Notes under the pieces: generated by a model
Told to the model about the DNA's origin: nothing
What the model saw: only the letters and a program-made list of their open reading frames with translations
Database searches by the model: none
Made by a program: the position numbers and the translations under genes
Shown: one piece after another, positions 54,201 to 62,256 of the stretch
Numbering within the stretch: the stretch's first letter is position 1
Layout of the letters: each line of letters starts with the position of its first letter
Source: Candidatus Mediterraneibacter avicola
GTDB taxonomy: Bacteria > Bacillota > Clostridia > Lachnospirales > Lachnospiraceae
Assembly: GCA_019115385.1 (NCBI GenBank)
Contig: DXDR01000075.1
Span: 62,001-126,000 of the forward strand
Reading direction: 5' to 3'
DNA: 64,000 nucleotides

Positions 54201-54285
54201 TCAGAATTCTTAATGTACCTTTTAATTATATAAATCAGACAGGCATTTAATATTAAAAGCAATACAGAGAAAAAGATTAAAAAAG

Positions 54286-54318
54286 CAGGCCGGACAGAAA
54301 ATTGTCCGGCCTGTTTTT
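54286..54318 (+). terminator. Terminator of the cold-shock gene
   Basis: Stem CAGGCCGGACA / TGTCCGGCCTG with loop GAAAAT and TTTTT. Preceded by an A-rich stretch, so it can work in both directions. A second hairpin (about 54331-54362) follows the convergent ACT gene. Confidence 0.88.
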
Positions 54319-54370
54319 GCAATTACGACGGGCCAAAGTCCAGGCTCGCCTGGAACCTTGGCGGCCGCTC

Positions 54371-54814
54371 TCAGATCTTTATGTTTGATACATAAGCCTC
54401 CGGGGCCTCCCAGACGTCATATCCGCTTCCTCTCAATATGTCGACTACCCTTGCCGGATCGTCGCACTTGAGAACAGCCGACGCATCTGCTCCGTTTGCA
54501 AATGCATACATATATTCCACATTGATCTCTCCTTCCATGATCTGGTGCATGGCTTTGCTGAGAGAACCTGTCTCGTGCGGAACACGGAGCGCCACCACAT
54601 CTGTCAGCATAGCTGTGATCCCGTTTTCTCTAAGGACAGCTTTTCCTTTGTTCGGATCAGATACGATCATCCTGAGCATACCGTATTCCGTCGTATCTGC
54701 AAGGCTCAACGCCACAATATTTACATCATTTCCTGCAAGGACGGACAATACCTCGTCCAGACGTCCCTTCCGGTTTTCAAGAAAAACCGATAACTGCTGA
54801 ATTGTGATTCCCAT
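54371..54814 (-). CDS. Tandem ACT-domain protein
   Basis: 147 residues, two ACT domains (IQQLSVFLENRKGRLDEVL; LRVPHETGSLSKAMHQIM), no catalytic domain. ACT pairs bind amino acids. Its place at the end of an aryl-oxoacid operon with another ACT gene suggests sensing aromatic amino acids or tuning the ligases; this is inference. It lies 15 bases after paaK. Confidence 0.88.
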   Translation of the reverse strand: MGITIQQLSVFLENRKGRLDEVLSVLAGNDVNIVALSLADTTEYGMLRMIVSDPNKGKAVLRENGITAMLTDVVALRVPHETGSLSKAMHQIMEGEINVEYMYAFANGADASAVLKCDDPARVVDILRGSGYDVWEAPEAYVSNIKI

Positions 54815-54829
54815 TCCTGCGCCTCCTTT

Positions 54830-56161
54830 TTACAGTTTTCTGTTGTCGATAACCCGTACAGCCTTGCCCTCGCTTCTCTGGATAGATTTCGGCTCAACCA
54901 GTTTGACTCTCACAGAGATTCCGAGAGCGGTCTTCAATACATTGGCGATCTTGTTTCTCAGAGCATCCAGCTTGCGGATCTCGTCTGAGAATACTGCTTC
55001 GTCCACTTCTACCATAACAGTCAGAACATCCATATTGTCCTCCCTGTCTACGATCATCAGGTAGTGCGGCGCCACTGCTCCGCCCATGCCAAGAAGAGCG
55101 GTCTCAACCTGCGTCGGGAATACATTGACTCCGCGGATAACTTTCATATCGTCGGTTCTTCCCGTGAACTTGGAGATACGGGGAAGCGTCCTTCCGCACT
55201 TGCATGTGCTGTGGTTGATGCTTGTCAGATCTTTTGTCCGATAGCGGATCAGAGGCATTGCCTCTTTTGCAAGGGTTGTAAATACCAGTTCACCTGTCTC
55301 TCCGTCCGCACATTTTTCGTGAGTCGCCGGATTGAGTACTTCCGGATAGAAGTAGTCTGCATGGACATGAAGCCCCTCTTTGTGGATGCAGTCCTGGGCA
55401 ACACCCGGACCCGTCACCTCGCAGAGTCCATATATGTCGAAGCAGTTGATGTGCAGGATGCCTTCTATCTTTTTGCGCATTTCCTCTGTCCAGGGCTCCG
55501 CGCCGTGGATGCCCGCTTTAAGCTTCAGCCGGTCTACCACGCCCGCCTCTGCAAGAGACTCCGCCAGATAAAGAGCATAGGACGGGGTACATGCAAAAGC
55601 CGTAGCTCCCAGATCTTCCATACACATCATCTGACGCTTTGTGTTGCCTGCAGACATGGGGATCGCAGTCGCTCCCAGCGCCTTGGCTCCGAAATCCAGT
55701 CCCATGCCTCCTGTGAACAATCCATATCCATAGCATACATGGATGATATCTTCAGAGGTAATGCCTGCCATGGTAAGGCCTCTGGCCACACACTCTCCCC
55801 ACACATCAACATCCTTCTGAGAATAAGGCGCAATCGTCAGTTTTCCTGTTGTACCGGAAGTTCCCTGCACGCGGACCACGTCTTTCATCGGGATTGCCAG
55901 AAGTCCGAAAGGATAATTGTTTTTCAGATCTTCTTTCGTAGTGAAAGGAAGCTTTTCGATATCTTCAATGGACTTGATGTCCCCCGGCTCCACGCCTCTC
56001 TGCTGCATTTTCTTCCGGTAAAAATCAACGTTGTCATACACCCTGCGCACAACCTCCACAAGGCGTCTGCTCTGCAGGTCCGCCATCTCGTCCCTGCTCA
56101 TGCACTCTATTTTCGGATCACGGATCCGTTCAACCCAGTTTTCTAATGATACTCCAGCCAT
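54830..56161 (-). CDS. paaK: Phenylacetate-CoA ligase, copy 2 of the operon
   Basis: 443 residues, adenylate-forming enzyme. P-loop VRVQGTSGTTGKLTIA; IYGLCEVTGPGVAQ; the hinge GRTDDMKVIRGVNVFPTQVE; C-terminal Lys in IQRSEGKAVRV. A CX-type pair (STCKCGR) is conserved in the group. Converts arylacetates to CoA thioesters, or works in reverse for ATP when oxidoreductase makes aryl-CoA. About 45% like the other ligase in the operon by eye. Confidence 0.93.
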   Translation of the reverse strand: MAGVSLENWVERIRDPKIECMSRDEMADLQSRRLVEVVRRVYDNVDFYRKKMQQRGVEPGDIKSIEDIEKLPFTTKEDLKNNYPFGLLAIPMKDVVRVQGTSGTTGKLTIAPYSQKDVDVWGECVARGLTMAGITSEDIIHVCYGYGLFTGGMGLDFGAKALGATAIPMSAGNTKRQMMCMEDLGATAFACTPSYALYLAESLAEAGVVDRLKLKAGIHGAEPWTEEMRKKIEGILHINCFDIYGLCEVTGPGVAQDCIHKEGLHVHADYFYPEVLNPATHEKCADGETGELVFTTLAKEAMPLIRYRTKDLTSINHSTCKCGRTLPRISKFTGRTDDMKVIRGVNVFPTQVETALLGMGGAVAPHYLMIVDREDNMDVLTVMVEVDEAVFSDEIRKLDALRNKIANVLKTALGISVRVKLVEPKSIQRSEGKAVRVIDNRKL

Positions 56162-56246
56162 TTTGTTTCTCCTTTAATGTTTTTATGGCAGACTGCAAAA
56201 CGGAGTTTCAGAATCTGCCCCCCTGGTTTCTCAAACACAGGCAGTT

Positions 56247-56675
56247 TTACAGTTCAGATTCTTCCACCAGTTTTACTTCTGCTCTTTTTAAAACCTGTTC
56301 TGCTTTCTGAAAATCGTCTGTGTGGAACACAATAACCGGCGCTTTTTCTTCGCGTATAACAAAGGAGTAAATATAATTCACATTGATCTTGCCGTCAGCA
56401 AGGATCCTGAGCATTTCATTCAGATTGCCCTTCTCATCCTTGAGTTCTGCCCCGATCACATCATTTACTCTTGTCACAAATCCTTTCTGTGTCAGGCTTT
56501 CTTTTGCCTTTGCCGGATCGTCGACCACCAGACGGAGGATACCAAACTCCGGCGTATCAAACGTTGAGATCGCACGGATATTGACATGGGACTCTGTCAG
56601 GACAGATGTCACCCGCATCATGCTTCCCGGCTGGTTTTCTACAAATACCGATATCTGTTTGATCACTGATATCAC
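56247..56675 (-). CDS. Tandem ACT-domain protein
   Basis: 142 residues with two ACT domains (IKQISVFVENQPGSMMRV; LKDEKGNLNEMLRILADG). The same architecture as the ACT gene at the end of the operon and clearly its paralogue. It lies between iorB and the second ligase. Amino acid sensing is inferred. Confidence 0.88.
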   Translation of the reverse strand: MISVIKQISVFVENQPGSMMRVTSVLTESHVNIRAISTFDTPEFGILRLVVDDPAKAKESLTQKGFVTRVNDVIGAELKDEKGNLNEMLRILADGKINVNYIYSFVIREEKAPVIVFHTDDFQKAEQVLKRAEVKLVEESEL

Positions 56676-56724
56676 CGCCTTTCTTACTCTCTATTCAGGC
56701 ACGCCTAAGTTCTCTGCCGAAGCT

Positions 56725-57297
56725 TTACTTAAGCGTGTAGCCTACATCAAACGCTTTTTTATTAATATCAATCGTTTTGGGCGGTACGGTCTTTTCGATC
56801 ACTTCGTACCACTGTTCTTTTGTAAAATCCATATGCTGTGCCGCAACTCCCAGCACGATAAGGTTGAACACTTTGGGATTTCCCAGCTTTTTGGATTCCT
56901 CGGTAGCATCCACGCGGTAAACCTTGTAGTCTTTTTCCAGGTCTTCCAGAATGTGCTCTGGATACTGTGCCGCTCCGATCACCACCGGCATGGGATCGAT
57001 CCGCCAGTCGTTTACGATCAGCACGCCGTCTTTTTTCAGGAAATGCGCGTATCGCAGAGCTTCCAGCCGCTCGAAGGCAATGATCACATCTGCCTGGCCT
57101 TCCTCCACGATGGGTTCCGCGACTTTGTCGCCGTAGCGGACGAAAGTGACGACGCTTCCTCCTCTCTGAGCCATACCGTGCACCTCGGAAAGTTTGACAT
57201 CATAGCCTCCGGCAATGGTCAGCCCTCCCAGGATCCTGCTTGTCAGAAGGGTTCCCTGTCCGCCTACGCCGACGATCATAATATTCTTTACTGCCAT
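56725..57297 (-). CDS. iorB: Indolepyruvate ferredoxin oxidoreductase, beta subunit
   Basis: 190 residues of the POR gamma-domain type: NIMIVGVGGQGTLLTSRIL and VHGMAQRGGSVVTFVR. With IorA it oxidises aryl-2-oxoacids to aryl-acetyl-CoA while reducing ferredoxin. The gene directly follows iorA (one base). Confidence 0.94.
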   Translation of the reverse strand: MAVKNIMIVGVGGQGTLLTSRILGGLTIAGGYDVKLSEVHGMAQRGGSVVTFVRYGDKVAEPIVEEGQADVIIAFERLEALRYAHFLKKDGVLIVNDWRIDPMPVVIGAAQYPEHILEDLEKDYKVYRVDATEESKKLGNPKVFNLIVLGVAAQHMDFTKEQWYEVIEKTVPPKTIDINKKAFDVGYTLK

Positions 57298-57298
57298 C

Positions 57299-58513
57299 TT
57301 ACTCCCCCTCCTTTACAAGCTCGATTGCCCCGAATTTGCACAGGGTCTCGCACAGTCCGCAGCCCGTGCACATCGTATCGTCAATATGGATGGTCCCGTC
57401 GGCATTTCTTGTCATAGCCGGACATCCCGGTTTCATACACATGCCGCATTTTTTACATTTATCTTCGTGGGCAATGTAAAGCGGTTTCTTTCTCTTATCC
57501 AGCAGGACGCAAGGCGTCTTTGTGATGATCACCGATACCTCGTCCTTTGCCGTCTCCTCTTTGATCGTCTTCTCCAGAAGCGGAAGATCAAACGCGTTGA
57601 TCTCATATACGTTTTTCACGCCGATCGCACGACAGAGGCCCTGTATATTGATCGCGTATGCAGGATCGCCCTGCAGAGTTTTTCCGGTAGCCGCGTGATC
57701 CTGGTGCCCGGTCATGCCCGTCGTGGAATTATCCATGATAATGACTGTACCTGTGGCGTTATTATACACCATATTCATCAGGGAATTGACCCCTGTGTGC
57801 ATAAATGTGGAATCACCGATCACTGCCACCCAGTTCTTTATATAGTCTTTTCCCTTTGCTTTCTCCATTCCATGCAGAGTGGAAATACTGGAACCCATGC
57901 ACATGGTAGTGTCGATCACGCTCAGAGGCGCAACAGCTCCCAGAGTATAGCATCCGATATCTCCCGCCGCGTGCATTTTCAGCTTATTCAGTACATAGAA
58001 CACGCTGCGGTGAGGGCATCCCGGACAGAGGATCGGAGGTCTTCCCGGAGCCTCCGCAGGATCTTTGAGCTCCAGCGCCTGTTTCAGGATCGCTTTTCGC
58101 AGCATATTTGCGCTGTATTCGCCCTGAACTGTAAAGATTTCCTTGCCCACTGCCTGGATCCCCCAGGACTTTACCTGCTCCTCGATCACCGGATCCAGTT
58201 CTTCTACAATATAAAGTTTTTCTACCTTAGATGCAAAATCTTCGATCAGCTTTCTCGGCAGCGGATTTACCATGCCAAGCTTCAGTACGGATGCCTCTGG
58301 AAGGGCTTCCTTTACATACTGGTACGGAATCCCGCTTGTGATAACGCCAATCTTTGTATCGTTCATCTCAACCGTATTGATCGGCAGCGTATTTGCCGCC
58401 TCGGCAAGTTCATTGTTCCGCTTTTCGATCTCAATATGACGGAACTTTGCGTTGCCCGGCATCATCACATTTTTTCTGATATCTTTCTCATACGGCCTGT
58501 CTTCCGGCTCCAC
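57299..58513 (-). CDS. iorA: Indolepyruvate ferredoxin oxidoreductase alpha, 3' part after an in-frame TAG
   Basis: 404 residues from a GTG (58511-58513). In-frame continuation of the upstream fragment: five codons, TAG-TTA-AAA-GAG-CGC, separate them, with no frameshift. It contains the C-terminal half of domain II, the TPP domain (GDIGCYTLGAVAPL, VIGDSTFMHTG, TTGMTGHQDH) and two 4Fe-4S clusters (CKKCGMCMKPGC and CTGCGLCETLCK). Whether it is made alone is doubtful: the GTG has only a weak AAAAGAG site. Confidence 0.85.
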   Translation of the reverse strand: MEPEDRPYEKDIRKNVMMPGNAKFRHIEIEKRNNELAEAANTLPINTVEMNDTKIGVITSGIPYQYVKEALPEASVLKLGMVNPLPRKLIEDFASKVEKLYIVEELDPVIEEQVKSWGIQAVGKEIFTVQGEYSANMLRKAILKQALELKDPAEAPGRPPILCPGCPHRSVFYVLNKLKMHAAGDIGCYTLGAVAPLSVIDTTMCMGSSISTLHGMEKAKGKDYIKNWVAVIGDSTFMHTGVNSLMNMVYNNATGTVIIMDNSTTGMTGHQDHAATGKTLQGDPAYAINIQGLCRAIGVKNVYEINAFDLPLLEKTIKEETAKDEVSVIITKTPCVLLDKRKKPLYIAHEDKCKKCGMCMKPGCPAMTRNADGTIHIDDTMCTGCGLCETLCKFGAIELVKEGE

Positions 58514-58525
58514 GCGCTCTTTTAA

Positions 58526-59044
58526 CTACACCAGCCCCTGGGAATGAGCCAGACGGGTCGTTGTGCGGAAGATAAAAGGACGGTCGAACTGCTCGCTGAG
58601 TTCAAAAGCAACTTTAAAGAAATCTTTTGCCTCGGCACTGTCCGAAGGTTCTATAACCGGTATCTGAGCCGCTCTTGCCACCATTCTGGTATCCTGCTCG
58701 TTCTGGGAACTGTAAAGCCCCGGATCGTCTGCAACTACAATGACGAGCCCCCCGTTTACTCCCATGTAGGATACAGAATAAAGAGGATCTGCCGCCACAT
58801 TAAGCCCCACATGTTTCATACAGGCCATCGCTCTTACGCCTGCCAGACTGGCGCCTACCGCAACCTCTGTAGCCACCTTTTCATTTGGCGCCCACTCTTC
58901 ATATACATCATCTCTGTACTGGACAAGATACTCACTGATCTCGGTACTTGGAGTGCCCGGATATGCGGACGATACTTTTACACCCGCCTCGTACGCTCCT
59001 CTGGCAATCGCCTCGTTGCCCAGCATAATTACTTTTTCCGCCAT
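58526..59044 (-). CDS. iorA: Indolepyruvate ferredoxin oxidoreductase alpha, 5' part ending in TAG
   Basis: 172 residues from ATG 59044 (MAEKVIMLGNEAIA), one base after the ligase stop, with AAAGGA upstream. This is the N-terminal pyrimidine-binding domain (SSAYPGTPSTEISEY; EWAPNEKVATEVAVG). It ends ...AHSQGLV then TAG, where homologues usually continue with Glu (GAG). Joined to the next frame through the TAG, the protein would be about 581 residues, the usual IorA length. One base change would restore it. Sequencing error, true nonsense mutation or readthrough are the options. Confidence 0.85.
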   Translation of the reverse strand: MAEKVIMLGNEAIARGAYEAGVKVSSAYPGTPSTEISEYLVQYRDDVYEEWAPNEKVATEVAVGASLAGVRAMACMKHVGLNVAADPLYSVSYMGVNGGLVIVVADDPGLYSSQNEQDTRMVARAAQIPVIEPSDSAEAKDFFKVAFELSEQFDRPFIFRTTTRLAHSQGLV

Positions 59045-59045
59045 T

Positions 59046-60356
59046 TTACAGTCCATCCTTTCGTAAATCTGTCACTCTTTTTGCTTTGCCCTCAAATCTC
59101 TGGAGAGAATTCGGGGCAACCAGCCGAAGCTGTGTCGCCAGGCCAAGCTGCGCTTTCAGGGCAGCCTTGATACGTCCTTCCAACTCGCTGAGTTTTGAGT
59201 AGCTGTCAAGCAGCCTGTCGTCGATCAGCTCCACTGTGATCGTCATCACATCCAGACGGTTCTTTCTCTCTACAAGGATCTCGTAGTGTGGTCCGATCTC
59301 GTCGATCTTGAGCAGCACTTCCTCTATCTGTGTGGGGAATACATTTACGCCGCGAATGACAAGCATGTCGTCGGCGCGTCCTGAAATGTTTTCCATTCTG
59401 CAGGTTGTCCTTCCGCATTTACAGGGCTCGTACGTCAGCCTTGTCAGATCGCCGGTACGGTATCTGACAAGCGGAAGCGCCTCTTTGCCCAGACAGGTCA
59501 CCACAAGTTCTCCCAGTTCTCCCGGCGGAAGCACTTCTTCCGTCTCAGGATTGATGATCTCCGGTATAAACCAGTCTTCATTTACATGCATTCCGCACAG
59601 CTCCGTACATTCTCCTGCCACACCCGGACCGCACAGTTCGCTCATACCGTAGTTCTGGGTACAGATAAACTGATCTCCCCAGACCTTGTGCATCTCGTCG
59701 CGCATAGGCTCTGTCATACCCTCGCCGCCGAACAGGCCGATGTGAAGCTTCAGATCCTTTGCAGGGTCAATGCCTCTTTTTCTGATTTCTTCTCCCAGGT
59801 GCAGCGCATAGGACGGCGTTGCGACCAGCAGAGTCACGCCCATATCCTGCAGAAACATGATCTGTTTGTTTGTATTGCCGGACGACATGGGGATCACAGA
59901 CGCGCCGATCTTCTCCAGACCTCCGTGAAGTCCCAGCGCTCCCGTAAACGTGCCGTATCCGAATGAAATCTGCGCCACATCATCTGCCGTGGCTCCTCCC
60001 ATGCATGCCAGCCTCGCCACATTGTTGAGCCACATATCCAGGTCGTTCTTTGTGTACCCTACTACCGTCGGTTTTCCGGTTGTTCCCGAACTTGCGTGAT
60101 AGCGTACGATATCTTTTTTATCTACCGCAAAAAGGCCGTCCGGGTAGTTGTCCCGAAAATCCGACTTATATGTAAAAGGCATCTTCTGCAGATCCTCTAA
60201 CGTCTGAATATCCTCCGGTCTCACTCCTGCCGCATCCATCTTGTCGCGATACGGTTTCACCCGCTCGTAAATATAGCGGACTGTATCCTTAAGCTTTGAG
60301 AGCTGGATGGCTTCAATCTCGCTTCTCGGCAGGGTTTCCTCCTTTGACCATATCAT
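59046..60356 (-). CDS. paaK: Phenylacetate-CoA ligase, first gene of the operon
   Basis: 436 residues, adenylate-forming. P-loop VRYHASSGTTGKPTVVG; core TQNYGMSELCGPGVAG; hinge GRADDMLVIRGVNVFPTQIE; C-terminal Lys in LQRFEGKAKRV. It heads an operon with IorAB, so the likely role is linking aryl-2-oxoacid oxidation to ATP and CoA esters in aromatic amino acid fermentation. The strong AGGAGG lies before the ATG. A -10-like TATACT is visible near 60400 without a clear -35. Confidence 0.93.
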   Translation of the reverse strand: MIWSKEETLPRSEIEAIQLSKLKDTVRYIYERVKPYRDKMDAAGVRPEDIQTLEDLQKMPFTYKSDFRDNYPDGLFAVDKKDIVRYHASSGTTGKPTVVGYTKNDLDMWLNNVARLACMGGATADDVAQISFGYGTFTGALGLHGGLEKIGASVIPMSSGNTNKQIMFLQDMGVTLLVATPSYALHLGEEIRKRGIDPAKDLKLHIGLFGGEGMTEPMRDEMHKVWGDQFICTQNYGMSELCGPGVAGECTELCGMHVNEDWFIPEIINPETEEVLPPGELGELVVTCLGKEALPLVRYRTGDLTRLTYEPCKCGRTTCRMENISGRADDMLVIRGVNVFPTQIEEVLLKIDEIGPHYEILVERKNRLDVMTITVELIDDRLLDSYSKLSELEGRIKAALKAQLGLATQLRLVAPNSLQRFEGKAKRVTDLRKDGL

Positions 60357-60469
60357 GTTGATAACCTCCTTCGACTAAACATTCGCCTTTGTCCAGTATA
60401 ACATAATACTTTGACGAATTAAAGTGGAAAATTTGGATTTGTCCGCGGCACTGGCCTGGCAGGGCTTAC

Positions 60470-60605
60470 GAAAACAGGCGGTTACAGACTGTGTCGAAAA
60501 ACAGATTCGGAAATAAGGGGCCTGGGGTTGCGCTTCAAAGTCAGCGAAACCCCAGGCCCCTTATTTCCGAAAGGCTCATCCAGCCGTCTGTAACCGCCTG
60601 TTTTC
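60470..60605. repeat. 136-bp nested perfect palindrome in a gene-free region
   Basis: The outer arms are a perfect 20-bp inverted repeat (60470-60489 and 60586-60605, beginning GAAAACAGGCGG). Inside, a perfect 24-bp inverted repeat (60506-60529 and 60548-60571, core GGGGCCTGGGGTT) encloses an 18-base loop. No U-tract of its own, so an ordinary terminator is unlikely. It may be a MITE-like element or a structured RNA. Two short frames cross it but lack ribosome sites. Confidence 0.75.
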
Positions 60606-60720
60606 TGAGTTCATCCAATCGGCAGCGCCTCCGGCAAATCCATCTTCCTGTTTGTATTTGGAATTGTGTGTGGGAGGAAAACAGCCGGGAGGAACTGATG
60701 TGGTGATGGAGGACCGTAAA

Positions 60721-60768
60721 GCAGCGCCGGTTCTTAGAGCGTGTTTTTTGCGCTCTTAGCACCGCTGC
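60721..60768. repeat. Second long hairpin in the same intergenic region
   Basis: Arms GCAGCG...CGCTGC, extended by CTTAGAGCG/CGCTCTTAG around a T-rich loop. A third, ACGCC/GGCGT, lies near 60806-60825. The whole 60357-60846 stretch (490 bp) has no gene that I can support and is unusually structured. It could hold an RNA in either direction; one of the hairpins may end glyA transcription. Confidence 0.55.
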
Positions 60769-60846
60769 GTCTGCGTCCCGAACGCAAGTGTGTCCTCCGG
60801 CACCACGCCAGTCCCTTCCGGCGTCCCCTCTCGCACAAATCGCAAT

Positions 60847-62082
60847 TTAACAGAGCGGATATTTTGCTGTAAGTTCTGCCGCCATTTTCCTGCCGGCCTC
60901 CACATTATCTTCGCTTTCGATCACCATGGCGATGATCTCTGCGATCTTGTCCATCTCTTCTTCCTTCATCCCCCGGGTCGTCACTGCCGGAGTTCCCAGC
61001 CTTACGCCGCTTGTGACAAACGGAGAGCGGGGATCATTTGGAATCGTGTTCTTGTTGCATGTAATGTGCGCATCGTCCAGGCGTTTCTCCAGTTCTTTTC
61101 CGCTGACATTTTTCTCTGTCAGATCCACCAGCATCAGATGATTATCCGTATCGCCGGATACGATCTTCACACCGCGCTTCTTCAGACCTTCGCAGAGCGC
61201 TTTTGCATTCTTTACGACCTGCTGCTGATATTCTTTGAACTCCGGCTGAAGTGCCTCCTTGAAGCATACGGCCTTCGCGGCGATCACATGCATCAGAGGC
61301 CCGCCCTGGATTCCCGGAAATACTGCTTTATTAAAGTTGAATTTCTCGTTCATCTCGTTGCTGGAAAGAATCATTCCTCCGCGGGGACCCCTCAGAGTTT
61401 TATGAGTCGTCGTTGTTGTAACATGCGCATATGGGATCGGGCTCGGATGAAGTCCTGCTGCCACAAGTCCCGCAATATGAGCCATATCCACCATCAGATA
61501 TGCGCCGACTTCATCCGCGATCTCACGGAAACGCTTAAAATCAATGGTTCTGGCATAAGCGCTGGCTCCGGCAACGATCATCTTCGGTTTACACTCTCTT
61601 GCGATCTCCAGCACCTTATCATAGTCAATTACGCCTTCGTCATTAACGCCATAAGGTACGACATTGAAATATTTACCGGACATATTGACCGGCGAACCAT
61701 GCGTCAGGTGGCCGCCATGATCCAGATTCATACCCATGTAGGTGTCGCCCGGCTTAAGGATCGCAAAAAATACCGCCATATTTGCCTGCGCGCCGGAATG
61801 CGGCTGTACATTGACATACTCACATCCGAACAGTTCCTTTGCTCTCTCTCTCGCCAGATCTTCCGCCACATCCACACACTGGCATCCGCCGTAATATCTC
61901 TTCCCCGGATATCCCTCCGCGTACTTATTGGTCAGCGGGCTGCCCATCGCTGCCATTACCGCCTTGCTCACCCAGTTTTCGGACGCGATCAGCTCGATAT
62001 GAGAATTCTGTCTCTCCATCTCAGCCTTTATCACATCAGCAATCTCCGGATCCGTTGTCCTGATTTCATCGAAGTCGTACAT
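60847..62082 (-). CDS. glyA: Serine hydroxymethyltransferase
   Basis: 411 residues from ATG 62082 ([13 protein letters not shown]), 7 bases after GGAGGA; a longer frame upstream runs through the promoter and palindromes. PLP enzyme: [26 protein letters not shown] lysine in [20 protein letters not shown]-like [13 protein letters not shown]. It moves the one-carbon unit from serine to tetrahydrofolate. TATAAT (62138-62143, minus strand) lies about 55 bases upstream. No glycine riboswitch seen. Confidence 0.97.
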   Translation of the reverse strand: MYDFDEIRTTDPEIADVIKAEMERQNSHIELIASENWVSKAVMAAMGSPLTNKYAEGYPGKRYYGGCQCVDVAEDLARERAKELFGCEYVNVQPHSGAQANMAVFFAILKPGDTYMGMNLDHGGHLTHGSPVNMSGKYFNVVPYGVNDEGVIDYDKVLEIARECKPKMIVAGASAYARTIDFKRFREIADEVGAYLMVDMAHIAGLVAAGLHPSPIPYAHVTTTTTHKTLRGPRGGMILSSNEMNEKFNFNKAVFPGIQGGPLMHVIAAKAVCFKEALQPEFKEYQQQVVKNAKALCEGLKKRGVKIVSGDTDNHLMLVDLTEKNVSGKELEKRLDDAHITCNKNTIPNDPRSPFVTSGVRLGTPAVTTRGMKEEEMDKIAEIIAMVIESEDNVEAGRKMAAELTAKYPLC

Positions 62083-62189
62083 TCTGATTGTCCTCCATAA
62101 TCTATTTTTTACTTTACTGTGAAAAAACATTGAACTCATTATAGCACAGCCAAAGCCGCTGCGTCTACGTGGTATTTTATAATTGTTGT

Positions 62190-62256
62190 CAAAAGGGGCC
62201 TGACCCCTTTTGCACAAGTTTTCTGACAATTCTTCCCAAAGGGGCCTGACCCCTTT
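62190..62256. repeat. Two copies of a GGGG-CCTGA-CCCC palindrome behind polC
   Basis: CAAAAGGGG CCTGA CCCCTTTTG (62190-62212) and AAAGGGG CCTGA CCCCTTT(T) (62238-62256), 25 bases apart; the second touches the polC stop. Each is a hairpin flanked by A and T runs that could end transcription. Similar GGGGTCAGGCCCC sequences are widespread dispersed palindromes in bacteria, often linked to REP-type elements; that link is from memory. Confidence 0.7.

Noticed and set aside
60491-60762. Two ~70-residue frames in the palindromic region
   Set aside because: No ribosome sites, they run over the palindrome arms, and composition is not protein-like.
62083-62189. Glycine riboswitch before glyA
   Set aside because: No tandem aptamer-like sequence in the short leader.
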